Below, piece after piece: positions 13,216 to 25,200 of a stretch of DNA of 64,000 nt (the stretch's first letter is position 1; every line of letters starts with the position of its first letter). Origin of the DNA: Carettochelys insculpta (Eukaryota > Chordata > Testudines > Carettochelyidae); the NCBI RefSeq assembly GCF_033958435.1, contig NC_134150.1, positions 37,443,501 to 37,507,500 of the forward strand. The letters run 5' to 3'. Made by a program: the position numbers and the translations under genes. The notes beneath the pieces were generated by a model that saw only the letters and a program-made list of their open reading frames with translations, searched no databases and was not told where the DNA came from.

Positions 13216-15584
13216 TCCTGTAGAGTGGTAGGATAGCTGAGTGTTCCAAGAGTCTGTCCTAACCTTTCCCTAGGAGCCAGATCTTTCCTGTGGGAAAGGA
13301 GTAAATCTTGGCATTGTCTGGCCACCCTTGTCTGTTTTTGGCTGGGAATAGCATTTTTCTGTGGCTGCACAAAACACCCCTTCAGTTCTATCTGGAGCCT
13401 TGCTGAGAACAAGTTTTTGTTGTTTAATTGTTTCTGGTTCAACAGAGAGTCTGATCCCAGGAGTGATTTTGTTCTCCGAGTCCAACAAAGTTGTCTTCCT
13501 GCACACATGCTGCCAGCCTTATCCAGCAGCTCTGTAGTGAATAATGCAGAAGAAGCCCCTAGTCTTAGGGCCATATGCAAGGTTGCCTCATAGTATCAAT
13601 TCTGCTTGTCACATCCTATCATGGGTGCAAAACCTCAGGGCAGCTGGTGTGCCTTATCATGATGGCAATGCAACTCCCCCAGTTCACACCACTGGGCGAT
13701 CTGGCCCATCACTTCATTTTATATGTTGTTGATTGAAGAATTACACGAGTCTCTGCGTGGCAGAATGTGACTCCCCATGTTCAGGGATACTCGGGCAAGG
13801 TGACAAAACTGCCTTGTCTGATGGGTTTGAAGTCAATGAGTGTTTTGTCCATGAAGACTGAAGCCCCACAGCTGTCCTTATACGTGCTGTGAGTGGGAGA
13901 AACTGCACTCCTTGTGGAATGGCATATTTTCCCCTATTTTCTTATGGGAAAGAGCTTTTACAGATGTGCCCAAGACAGTCTATGGCTTTGTTAAATGTAT
14001 CTAAGTCCCAGTCTACACCTGGTTTTATGGTAGAATTTTTTTTTTGGGGGGGTGATTTTTTTTTTCACTGTGGTGTTATACTGGTATAAATGTTATTGAC
14101 TGGTCTAAAGGTGGCTTACACTCAGATAGGTGACTCCCTTCCCCGTCTGTGAATGGTTATACTGATATAAGCATCTTTATATTGGATAACTGAATCAATG
14201 GCACCAATTGGGCACTTTCTGGCCCCCTGCAGCCCTGGTACCCTCAAGCCTTGTCTCAGGCCCTACAGCCAGAGAGCTTGCCTGGCCAGAGCTCCCCAGA
14301 CATGCCTGCTTTTCCCCAAGCCCTGCTCCTGTGTCCAGCAGCCTCTATAGCTTCAAGAGCAGCAACCATGGGCTCTGTGCCCATTGGTGTCCAATGCCTC
14401 TCTCCCTATTGCTTTCCATCTTTCCCTGTCCAGTGCAGGGTGGCTTAGTTTCTGTAGACTAGCTCAACACCAATCTACCTATCCTCTGTGGGGTCTGTGG
14501 ATGCTAACAAAGTGGTCCTGAGCAGCTCTCCAGATGTGTGGTCACAATACCACTGACATTTGACCCAGCCTCTCCTCTGTGCAGACAGATGGACCACTGG
14601 GGCAAATTTCAATAAGTGATGTTGTGACCTGTTGCGCAAGGACTAGTGGGGGCCAGGTTTAGCCCACTTCCCCATCCCACCCAGGAATATCTGAATTGGC
14701 CCCATTGAACCGCACCTCCTCTGCAGGTTTAGTAATGTGTCAAATAAAGCAATAAAGCTGCATTGAACCTGCAGTCTGGGATGTCCAGTTGTGACCAGGG
14801 CGAGCTTGCTCTGCCCCCCTCCCCCGCCCCCCGTTTCCTATGTCCTGTAGAGACCAGCTGCAACCTAAGAACAAGAAATGCTTAACTACACTCATTCCGC
14901 TGACTTTTGTGTGCAGATAAGCCCTAATTCAACAGAACACGCAATCAACATAATCCCTGTAATGCTTTCTCCATTAATACTTTCTTACCTAGCTGTTAAA
15001 GTAATACAATTCACAACTGAGTAGAACCGACAGTAAAAGGACAGATTTCAACAAATCAGAAAGAAGTTTAGAGGGTATTCCTTTTAATCTTCTAATTATT
15101 GCCAGAGCATCTCTCTGCAAAGGATTTGTGCTCAGTTCCTATAGTTATATCATAGGCTGCCAAGACTCCTTTGGACCTATTGTGGGACCATAAACCTGCT
15201 GTAAACTATTTGGTTAAACCAAAGGGTCTATATCAAGAGAGAGCTCCTTTTCCGGAATAGCATAAAAGTGAACTTGACAAAACCTAGCAATGTGAAACAA
15301 AGCTACACCAGTTGGTGGATTATCATCAGTCTACTAAAGTATTAAAGCACCAGTAACTGGACCTAGCCTGCCCTAGCCAGAGCGGATCTGCCTGTGTGGT
15401 TTCTTTCCATCTCTGACTTCAGGGATGTTCAGAGAGATTAGAACAAAGAGGATGGAAGCGCTGGGGCTTCAGGGGACGTTCTGGCTTTCCTAGAATGTAT
15501 GGCAAAGAATGAAAGCCCTGCCGTAGAGAGTATGAGGACTGATCTGGGGCTGGTGTGAGGAATTAGCAATGGATAGAAAATATA
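13216..15584. other. Intergenic, nothing recognised
   Basis: Contains T and G homopolymer runs near 14036-14065 following a 'cccagtctacacctgg' word that may be an eroded MITE end. Frames at 14208-14462 are short and lack splice or homology support. Confidence 0.45.
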
Positions 15585-15990
15585 AGTAACAAGCAGTCCT
15601 ATAGCACCTTTAAAGACTAACAAATTTATTAGGTCATGAACTTTTGTGGGTAAGACTCCAGGATTATTGAAGCAGACAATAAGAATCCAGGGTTTATATG
15701 AGGAAGGGGAGCAGGAGGGCGGAAAAAGTCATCTGTAGGACCAGAAGATAAACCAAATTAAGTTAAATAGGATGCGTGTCATTCCTGTGACTGTCAGAGA
15801 TGGGGAAATTTCTCTTGTAATGCATAAGGTAGTTGAGATCTCTGTTTAATTTCAATGTGTTAGATTTGTAAATGAATTCCAATTCAGATGTCTCCCTCTG
15901 TAATCCTGCGGTAAAAATGTTGCAGAAGAATGGCTACTTTTAAATCCATTACTGAATGTCCAGTGTAAGTGATTAAAATAGGTGGAACTG
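15585..15990 (-). mobile_element. Penelope-like repeat fragment
   Basis: Begins with the same end as 12525-13215 (GCAGTCCTATAGCACC, GACTAACAAATTTATTAGG, TTTTGTGGGTAAGA) and then the same interior ('accaaattaagttaaatagg' compared with the 12730s). The hammerhead core has decayed. Confidence 0.55.
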
Positions 15991-16079
15991 TGCCCATCTA
16001 ATTAAACATTGGCCTAATGTGTAGCAATTTGGTTGAGTGGTGAAGGCAGGGAAGGGGCATCAGAAAGCTGAGTTCCATC

Positions 16080-16250
16080 CACACCTCTGTTTATAACTTA
16101 CCTGGTGGCATTGAGTTAAAAATATAAACTTGCTCCATTACTCAGTTTCCTCATCTGTAAAGTGGGGTTAATAACTCTCCCACCACTTTGTGAGGTGCTT
16201 TGAAAATTTAGGATGAAAACTACCAAGTTGATAAGCGCTAAGTTTCCTTA
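16080..16250 (+). mobile_element. MIR-like SINE
   Basis: CTCAGTTTCCTCATCTGTAA, AGTGGGGTTAATAAC and GTGAGGTGCTTTGAAAA, the classic MIR 3' half found across amniotes. Confidence 0.65.
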
Positions 16251-16365
16251 AAACTCATGTGGTGCTAGTGACATGGATATCCTTAAATAGAGCCTTTAAC
16301 TACCTCTTGATATTTAGTAAGGCAAAGGAGTTCTTACTTCCCCATTGTGCCAGTTATAAACTGGG

Positions 16366-16565
16366 GTGCGGAGCCTCTGGCTCACAGGCCACATGCAGTT
16401 GATCAGGTTAGTTGCTGGTGGGCCATTGGCTGGGAATGGTGAACCCTGGCCACTGAAAGCTGCAAGTGGCCATGCCTATGCACTTCAGAGAAACAAAGCA
16501 TCTGGCAGCCCTCCAGCAGTGAACCCTGGCAAACCGCATCCCCAACCCCACTCTAAACCGTAGCA
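16366..16565. repeat. Dispersed repeat H, copy 1
   Basis: GGTGGGCCATTGGCTGGGAA, CAAAGCATCTGGCAGCCC and GCAAACCGCATCCCCAACCC. The same words, in order, lie in 32100-32290 and 45105-45425. Confidence 0.5.
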
Positions 16566-17499
16566 CATTCCTGGTGGGTAAGTGTCAAATCTGCATACCT
16601 GTCAAGGAAAAGGGCTCGGAAATGGTTTCTTCCCTCACCGTTAATCTCTAGAATTAATAGCTCCAAATCCAGCACATGCGTGTTCAACAGCAAAATGAAA
16701 TCAAGGAGATTTATAGCAAATGACAGTCATTTAATGCAGGTCTTGGTTCCAGAGATGACATGAAGAAGTGAAATATCTGCCCAAGTACATAGGTGAAGAG
16801 GGAGTACTGTAATAAAATCGTTGGGTTCCTTAAAGCATTCAGTCCTGTTGCTTATTACCCATCACACAATAGTCAGAAGACTCTGAGGTTAGCTACCAAT
16901 TGTGTGTGATCAAAGTGGTCTTTGTTAATAACAGCAACAAAAGGAGGTGCTGCATACTAAAAAGAATGAAAACCATTTGAGGCATATGATCACATCTGCT
17001 GTAGACAGCTCTTGCTATTTGAGCTTTACAAAAAACAGCGGAATCTAAAGCCAGCCGCAAGCAGATGATGATGGATTTATACACGGGATAAATTCCTCTC
17101 CAGAGGCAGAGAGATATTTGAGTCTTCATATCACCACTCCAAGTTTATGCTTGTGACTGATTTCAGTTGAAATTTTAGATTGATTCAGAGGCTGAAGTGA
17201 TGGTGATTTGTAAGGAGACATAATAGGATGAGCTCTAATGTGGTGCTGGGACACTCCAGGATGGGGATAATTTCCCAGGGATAGAAATGGCTTGGGTCAA
17301 GGCCCTCACTGACTATAAAGACATGGAGTATGGTCCTGATGTCTTTTCTGTCAGTGGGGCCACTGAAAGTAACCTGCTTGACTGAGCCACAGGCATGAGA
17401 TGGGCCTTATTAAAGGAAGCAGTGAAGGCTTTTGAGGCAAATAGCCTCCTTAAAGGAGGGTAACGATGACCAGCCATGAGGTGCTCAGCACAGCCTAAA
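16566..17499. other. Intergenic, nothing recognised
   Basis: No gene or repeat family identified with confidence. Confidence 0.45.
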
Positions 17500-17780
17500 C
17501 GGTGATAATGCCATATGGGGCCAAAAGGTGGGAGGCGATACAGCCCAGCTCCACACCCCTGGAAGGGGAGGAGCCAGGGCAGAAGGGGTGGGGCCTAGGG
17601 CAGTCATCCTTAATGCCACTCAGACTACAGTCCTGCCTCTCCACAATCAGAGCTGTGCAGAGCAGCACAGCCACGGTAGCAGTGGTAGTGGCCAGCGCTC
17701 CAGGCCCCTTTGAAATGCTGAGCCCCCAAGCAACTGTCCCCTTTGCATGCCCCTAACCCCCGTTGGCAGGCCTGTTAATG
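17500..17780 (+). repeat. GC-rich dispersed repeat (family G), copy 2
   Basis: ATGGGGCCAAAAGGTGGG, AAGGGGTGGGGCCTAGGG, CAACTGTCCCCTTTGC and GTTGGCAGGCCTGTTA align in order with copy 1. Confidence 0.6.
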
Positions 17781-17868
17781 CCTCTGCTTCCCAACGTGAA
17801 GGAAGGGCTCTCTGAAATGGAGCTGAATGGTCTAACATAGCACATTGGACAAAGAAGGGAGTGGGGGA

Positions 17869-18062
17869 CAGGGTTCCCCCTAATTTTTTCCATTCGTGGG
17901 TGGAATAAATGTAATGTGCACCAAAGCATGTGAGAATGTGCACCTCCAATAGAAACACAGGCTACCAGTTGTGGGTGGCTGTGGGCCCTCTGCTTATCAG
18001 CTGGGCAGCAGCTGAATCTCTCTAAGGCGGGTGCCCAAGTGCTCAATTTACAGGGAGCACTG
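17869..18062. mobile_element. hAT-type short element, CAGTGTTCCCT family, copy 1
   Basis: Starts CAGGGTTCCCCCTAATTTTT and ends GGGAGCACTG. 8-bp flanks GTGGGGGA/GTGAGGGG (6 of 8). The interior has GCACCTCCAATAGAAACACA and GCTTATCAGCTGGGCAGC, shared with the copies at 25399, 40838, 56285 and 56928. Confidence 0.6.
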
Positions 18063-18064
18063 GT

Positions 18065-18190
18065 GAGGGGTTGAGGTAATGTCTTTTATTGGACCAGAGA
18101 GAGACAACTTCCAAACTACACAAGCTTCTCTTTTCCACACACACAGAAATTGGTCCAATAAAAGATATGACTTCACCCACCCTGTCACAC
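18065..18190. mobile_element. Inverted-repeat fragment, TTTTATTGGACC family
   Basis: The left arm (GAGGTAATGTCTTTTATTGG, from 18072) is inverted on the right (TTGGTCCAATAAAAGATATG, from 18150) around a short spacer. Same family as 36075-36190 and 54490-54605. Confidence 0.5.
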
Positions 18191-18584
18191 TGGTATTCCA
18201 GGGCCACCTCAGCTATTTACCTGCATAGTCCTAAAGATTCAAGAGAGCAGTAAGACTGAACCATGAAAGAGAAGGGTTAGATCCTTGTCTGAGGCTAAGA
18301 CATCCCAACTCATCAGCAGGGAGAACACAGGTTGAGGTACTGTTGTATTCTCATGATTGGAGGCCATTTGCTTGCCCAGCGACTGAGCAGGCCTAGAAGT
18401 GGTACAATAGGAGCAGCACAATGTCAGAGTTCCATTTTAAAATACCAGTCCAGACTCTGGGATGGAGAAGGAGTACATCTCCTGACCTGCTGGGAGGAGC
18501 ACTGCTCCATGGGCTCCCTCTGCCTTTATCTACGACAAGGAAGAAGTCTGCTCACCATGTTTTCTGGTGTCTCTGCAGGTAGAC

Positions 18585-20100
18585 TTCTGTTAGAATAGGA
18601 GAACTGAAAGGGACCTCAAGATGTGATCGAGTCTGGCCCCCTGCACTCATGGCAGCACCAAGCACTGTCTGGATCATCCCTGACAGATGTTTATCTAACC
18701 TGCTCTAAAATACCCCTAATGATGGTTATTCCACAACCTCCCTAGGCTATTTGTTCCAGTAGATAACCACCCTGACAGGAAATTTTTCCTAGTGTCCAAT
18801 CTAAACCTTCTTTGCTGCAATTTAAGCCCATTGCTTCTTGTCCTAGCCTCAGAGGCTAAGGAGAATAATTTTTTCTCCCCCTCCTTGTAAAACTCTTTTA
18901 GGTGCTTGAAAGCTGTTATCCTGTCCCATCTCAGCCTTCTCTTTCCAAACTAAACAAACTCAAGTTTTTTTAATCTTCTCTCATGAGTCATATTTTCTAG
19001 AACTTTAATCATTTTAGTTGATCTTCTGTGAATCCTCTCCAATTTCTCTGCATCTTTCCTAAAATGTGGGGCTCAGAACTTGATACATTCATGTATTGCT
19101 CACAACACCCCTGTTAATGCATCCCAGGATCAGGTTGTTTTTTTTTTTTATACAGGAGTGTCACACTGTTGACTCATACCCAGCTTGTGGACCACTATGA
19201 CCCCTAGTTCTGCAATATTCCTTCCTAGAGTGTCACTTCCAATTTTGCACGTATGAGGTTGATTGTTCTTCCCTAAGTGGAGTATTTTGCATTTGTCCTT
19301 ATTGAACTTCATCATATTTGACTCATACCATTTCTCCAGTTTGTCCAGATTGTTTTCAATTCTGACCCTATCCTCCAAAGTACTTGCAACCCCTCCCAGC
19401 TTCGTATCATCTGCAGACTTAATAAATGTACTCTCTATGCCATTATCTAGATCATTTATGAAGATGTTGAACAGAACTGGCCCCAAAACTGACCCTGCTG
19501 GTTATTCCCTGTCAGCCTGACCGTGAACCATTAATAACTACTCTCTGTGAAGGTTAACCAACCAGTTACACACCCACCTGATAGTAGCCCCATCTAGGTT
19601 GCATTTCCCTAGTTTACTGATAAGGTCATATGATACTTTATCAAATGCTTCACTAAAGTCTCGGTATACCACATCCACGACTTCCACTTTATCCATGAAG
19701 CTTGTTATCCTATCCATAAGAGCTATCGGGTTGGTTTGACATGATTTGTTCCTGACAAATCCATGTCGACTCTTACCTATTACCTTTATTATCTTCCAGT
19801 TGTTTGCATGTGGATTTTTTAATTATTTGCTCCATTATCTTTCCTGGCATTGAAGTTAATCTGACTGGTCTTTAATTTCCTGGGTTGTCCTTGTTTCCCT
19901 TTTTATATATGGGAGATATATATATTTGCCCTTTTCCAGTCTGCTTGAATCTCTCTCTTGACTTCCATGACTTTTCAACAATACTAGGTAGTGGCTTGGA
20001 TACCTCCTCTGTCAGTCCCTTGATTATTCCAGGATGCATTTCATCAGGCCCTGGTGACTTGAAAACATATAACATTTTCAAGTAATTTTTAATTTTTTTC
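18585..20100 (-). mobile_element. CR1 LINE, minus strand, with part of the reverse transcriptase
   Basis: The + strand text from 18590 is the reverse complement of a CR1 3' region. Minus-strand frames encode the RT: 20081-19872 has the SPGPDEMHPG and SPIYKKG motifs, and 19486-19148 has MGPVLFNIFINDLD and KSADDTKLGG. The usual F/YADD catalytic motif is SADD here, and stops and frameshifts separate the pieces, so the copy is dead. Confidence 0.85.
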
Positions 20101-20217
20101 TTTCCTTATTTTAACTTTTTACCTACCCCATTTCCACTAGCATTCAACATGTAGCCCTGGCAGCTCCCTTAAATCCCACCCCAGGTCTTCAACAGTGGAA
20201 TTGCATCACTGTACTGT

Positions 20218-21010
20218 TAGGGACATAAGAAATGGACAAACTGGGTCAGACCAAAAGTCCATCTAGCCCAGCATCCTGTCTTCTGACAGTGGCCAGTGCA
20301 AGGTCCCTCAGAGGGAATGAACAGAATAGATTATCATCATCCCCTGTTGTCCATTCCCAGCTTCTGGCAGATAGAGTCTGGGGACACCATCCCTGTCCAT
20401 CCTGGTTAATAACTGTTGATGGACCAAGACTTTATCTAGTGCTTTTTTTGCACCCTGTTGAAGTCCTGGTCTTCATGACATCCTCTGGCAGGGAGTTCCG
20501 CAGGTTGACTGTGCATTGTGTAAATACTTCCCTTTGTTTATTTTAAACCTGCTGCCTTTTAATGTCATTTGGTAACTCCTAGTTCATCTGTTATGGGAAG
20601 AATAACTCTTCCTTATTTACTTTTTCCAAACCAGTTACAATTTTATAGATCTCTATCATATCCCTCCTTAGTCATCTCTTTTCCAAACAAAAAGTCCCAC
20701 TCTTATTAATCTCTTCTTAATCTCTCCATTCCAAACCCTTAATCATTTTTGTTGTCCTTTTCTGAACCTTTTTCAATTCCAATATATCTTATCTGAGAGG
20801 AGACAACCATAGCTGCATGCAGTATTCAAGATGCGAGCATAGCATGGATTTATATGGACGCAATATGACATTTTCTGTGTTATTATGTATCCTTTCCTGA
20901 ACAATTCCCAGTATTCTGTTTGCTTTTATTTACTGACGCTGCACATTGGTTGGCTGTTTTCAGGGAACTATCCACAATGATTCCAAGGTCTCCCTCGAGT
21001 GGTAATGGCT
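20218..21010 (-). mobile_element. CR1 LINE 3' part, minus strand, second subfamily
   Basis: Starts ACATAAGAAATGGACAAACT (the CR1 tail, reversed), then CAGACCAAAAGTCCATCTAG, and runs through the 3' UTR into RT/C-terminal sequence up to GGTCTCCCTCGAGTGG. Distinct from the adjacent block at 18585-20100. Confidence 0.85.
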
Positions 21011-21479
21011 AATTTACATAACCTTTCATAATTAGTGTTGCATCTAAACCACAGAGTACCTAAAACAAGGATATCCACTGGCATTTGCGCATCCAGTCTC
21101 CAAGCATGGGTGCATCAAGATTGGGGGTTAAATTCAGGTATCAGCAGAATTTGATCAAAATGCTGCCAGAGGCACCTAAGGTTGGGTTTCAGTGGCTAAA
21201 TCAGGAGTCCGGGTGCCTAAATATTGATTTTCGGGTCTGATCCTCCACAATCAAGTTTGAAAATAGGACCCTATACTGTTTCAAATCCAGTCCCTGCTCA
21301 TTCCGCTCATCTTCTGGCACTGTTAGGTAGTGATTCTTGTTCTATGCCTTAAATGAACTCCTTTCCCCCGGCACACCATTTCCAACTTGCTTGAGGGCCT
21401 CTCTTCCCCCAGTGGCTCTCTCTTCCCTAATTTAAACACACCTTAGAGTGAAAGCTAAATTCAGCTTGTTTTAATTAGC
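21011..21479. other. Intergenic, nothing recognised
   Basis: Follows the CR1 block and leads into the WFDC1 upstream region; no feature identified. Confidence 0.45.
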
Positions 21480-22049
21480 ATGTCCATTTGTTTGTTACAT
21501 TTTTAAATAATTTCCTTCTTGAAACACGCCTCCCTCAGAGAATAAACTACCCTGTAGAAATAGGGAACAAACCCACCCATCAGAGCATCAGCAGAGGGGT
21601 GGCAGGGGTACACAATAAGAGTCCTTTTTATCTTGGAAAGTTTGCAGTTAGAAGCTGCTCTGTGCATTTCCACAGGACCTTTATTTCCCCCGGCAGCAGC
21701 TGCCATTTGATCCCATGCCTTGGCTTTGAATGGAGAGCCCTGAGAATGCCAGATGTGGCGAACAAAGGTCTAAAAATAATCCGTCCGGCGATCAGTCAAG
21801 GGGAGTATGTGCCTCGTGGGAAAACGAGATGGGAGAACCTGATCTATTTTTGAACAAGAAAGTTCAACAGCAGCTCCTGGCTGCTGACCATGGGCTCTGA
21901 AGCTTTTTGATTTGATTGATTCTTTTCCCCTCCCAGAAGCTGTACAGCAAAGAGGCGTTTGTTTCTTCAGTTAGCTCTCTCACTCCCTCGGTTGGATTCG
22001 TCTAGCCCCTTGAAAGCTGTGATCTTTATTGTTAGTGCTCATCAGGAAC
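21480..22049 (+). promoter_or_regulatory. Upstream region / probable promoter and 5' UTR of WFDC1
   Basis: Repeat-poor DNA directly before the WFDC1 start codon. It has pyrimidine-rich stretches near 21925-21995 and few CpGs (a small cluster at 21780-21790). No TATA box or initiator is clear enough to mark a start site. Called only by position. Confidence 0.35.
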
Positions 22050-22205
22050 ATGGAATCCAGCAGCAATGGCATGGTGCCCAACCTGCATTTCTGTAAAAAG
22101 ATCTTCGCTGCAGCCTTGTGTGTTACAGTCTTACTCTCGGAATCAGGCGTTGCAAAGAATCTTTGGAAACGTGCTCTCCATCTGAAACTGACAGAGAAAT
22201 ATGAT
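22050..22205 (+). CDS. WFDC1: WFDC1 coding exon 1 (signal peptide)
   Basis: Codes for residues 1-52, ending in a phase-0 donor (GAT|GTGAGT). It contains the N-terminal signal peptide and the start of the mature protein with the family motif KNLWKRAL. The frame is open upstream for only seven codons and no upstream ATG is in frame, so 22050 is the first in-frame ATG. The 5' UTR start cannot be placed: I see no convincing TATA box in the 150 nt upstream. Confidence 0.93.
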
Positions 22206-25200
22206 GTGAGTACCTAGCCAGAGTGGGCTGTGGTGGGGGTGCATTGCATGTGAACTGGCGGGAGTCATATGTAACGGGCTGAGTTGTCTGTCCTTGCAGA
22301 ATAAGTATTTGAATCCTAAGCTTTTTCCATTTGAAAGAGGGCTTGTTCAGCCTGCTTAGGCTGGGTGAAACTTTGACTACCTATTTGGTGCAACATGAGA
22401 CATACAAATAAGGGCGCACTACTCACTAAGAGATAAATGTATAATGCATCAGCCTCAGCCCAAGGAGGTGCTCTGCACTAGGAGAGGCCAGAGAAGGGAA
22501 ACGTGGAAGGTGAAAACAAGAACATGGTTGCAACCGGAAAAACCCATTTCAATGTGCAAAGAAGTGCTAGCATGAAATCAAAGATAGAAAAAGTGCCACA
22601 AAGTTACTTGAGTCAAAGGACAGCCGCTTTGGAAGGAATGTATTTAAGTACAAGTTGCGAGTGTCCCTCTGGAAAACTACTTGATTAAAAGTACACACGC
22701 ATGTGCATACACGCACACACACACACATCACACTTGATTTGTCCTCCTTGCTTACTGTTTTTGGTTCTCTGTGTCTTAAATATTGAGTCTGTTCTGGTCT
22801 GGCTGTGGTCTGAAGAAGTGGGTCTTTCCCACGAAAGCTCACCTAATAAACCATTTTGCTAGTCTTTAAAGTGCTACTTGACTGCTTTTTCTTTCGATTG
22901 TACTCATGTATCCAGAAGTGAAAGCAGCTGTACTTTTACTCAGATAACTTTTCAGGTACTTGTTCCAGCTCTGCATGAAATACCAAAAGGAGAGTAGCGT
23001 CCACTGCGTAGTGCAGGGACAGTGGGAATCAGAATTTCTGGGCGCTAGGCCCATCTCTGCCCCTGGCTTGGTGTGTGATCTAGAGCACATCACTTTCATC
23101 TTTTTGTGACTCGTGTTACCCACCCATTGCAAAGGGAGGATATTACAGGGCATAACTTACAGGGGGTCTGAGATACATGTAAAAGAGGTTGTTATTGCCA
23201 ACGTCAAGCAGCTCGAGGGAGGTGAATCCATTCTCTGTCTCTTACAGAATCATTGAAAATCAGGGCTGCGAGGGGTTCTAGTCCAGACCTCTGTGCTGAG
23301 ACAGGATCAAAATGCCTAGAACCAGCCCGATGAGTGGTGTTTGTCTAACCTCTTCTGAAAACCTCCCGTAACGGGTTCTGCAACCTCCCTGGGAAACCTA
23401 TTCCAGCATTTAACTCCTCAGAGTTAGAAAGTTTTCTCAATCTCTTATCCAGTGTGGGCTGGCTGGTGACGACTGGGGTGCACAGTTGGAGGGGAGCTTA
23501 CACTAGTTCTCTTAGGTGCTCCCCTTGTACTCAGCTGGGACACTTTAAATCAATGGTGCCAATACATTCTGTGTTCACCACATGGGGTGAACCGGGCAGC
23601 GCAGTGTGGCAAAGTGTGGCTGAAGGGAGCCGCACATGTGGGACGTCCCTCCGGCCGCTCCACACACGCTTCCCACCACATGGCGGACAAGCGCATGGTG
23701 GCAATGGTGAAGATGGCTCCCCCGGCCCTGGTGGGCTCCAGCCACATTCCAGCTCCGCTCGCATAGCGGTGGCTCGAGCCTGAGGTGGCTTCTGTGAGTA
23801 ATCTGGGGGAGGGTTGACTGGCTGGGGGTGGCGGGGGCAGCTCCTGGCTTGGGCAGGGGGGAAGCACCTTGAGGAGGAGGGGCTGTGGCATTCCCTTAAA
23901 TTCCTTTTGGGCACCACTGCCCTAAATGCACTTCCCAGACCCAGGGAAGAGCTCTGTGTAATCCCAAAAGCTTGTGTCGCCTGCCAACTCTCTTGTAAAC
24001 CACCAGGCCCCAGGGCAGCTGTCTCCTTTGTCCCTTTTTTCTGTCCCTCCCCCATCTGCAGGCCTCGGGATGCTACGACCACAGTCTTCCAGTTCTGACA
24101 GGCTGTCCATCAGGATCAGCAGCAGCAAAGTGGAAACTGTTCTGTGTACACCTGGGGGGGGGGGGAAGGGGGCTGACAGTTTTCACAGGCCCCCAGGCAA
24201 AGTGGGAAGGAGGGACCTGCTCTACACCACCAGAAAAGGAAGGGCCTCAGGCAGAAGTGGCATGGCTGGGGCAGCCAGCCCTCCACACCACCCAGACCAT
24301 CCACCCCAGCCCATGCAGAGCAGCACTCCGGAGCTCCTGGGGTGATTTAAAGGGCCCGGGGCTCCAGGCATAAGCCAGCAGCAGTAGCAGCAGCCAAGAG
24401 CCCCAGGTCCCTTTGAATCACCAGGTCCCAGGAGCATCTGCCCCTTGGCTTCCCTTTGTTCGTGGGCCTGGTGTACACAGAAGAGAAGGGGTATGAGGCT
24501 GGGTGTGAGTATGTTTCTGGAGTTAAAATATTCTTCTTCTGGAGCCAGAATCTCCTCTCGTTACTGCCAAAATGTTCAAAAACCAGGAGTTGGGCTCACC
24601 AGAAAAACAGGATTGCTTTTGCATCGGTTTGACTTGCTTTCAGTTTTGTGAACCTGCAGGTGCACTTGGCTCACACATGGCAATTTTCTTCACTGCCATG
24701 AGCTCACTTTTTCTTTGAGACCAAAGGCTGAAAACATCACCTAGCCCCTTGACTCCAGGAGCTGGGGCTTTAGGGAAAACGTTATTACCTTAAGGCTTAT
24801 GACAAAATCATGAGTTGGCAACACTGTCTTCTAAACATCCACAATAAAAAGGTGGAGGCATATGCCGTTTTTGTAAAAGGGAAGTCCTAGCTGAAAATTC
24901 AAGGCCTGTAGTTTCCAGGGGCACTCAGAAAAACTGTTTCATTTTTTTAAGTAGCAAATTACAACAAACTCCAGTTCACTATTCTCTTTTAAAAGCCACT
25001 ATTGTTACAGGCCTTTGGTCAAACTTTCAGCCATTGTCCTGCTGGCCTCTGTAACACTGACAGACCCAGGTCACTAGCACCAGGGATTGAACCTACAATC
25101 ATAAGGGCTAAAGCGCTGTGTACTATCAGATGAGCTAAAGGCCACATAGCACTCAGCCCAGGCTGCAGAGCAGAGACTTCACTCACCCTAGGATGAGGTC

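Noticed and set aside
1..21479. Searched for KCNG4, which neighbours WFDC1 in mammals
   Set aside because: No segment resembling the potassium-channel T1 domain, voltage sensor or GYGD pore was found on either strand.
22029..22049. Upstream extension of the WFDC1 exon 1 frame with a TTG start
   Set aside because: Nuclear genes rarely use TTG, and the ATG at 22050 has a strong context and gives the expected signal peptide position.
23531..24082. 183-codon minus-strand frame, Pro/Ser-rich
   Set aside because: It falls in dispersed GC-rich repeats within WFDC1 intron 1; no domain and no splice support.
25040..25165. Functional tRNA gene
   Set aside because: The A and B boxes are present, but the sequence does not fold into a full cloverleaf by eye and runs into a SINE body; called a tRNA-derived SINE instead.
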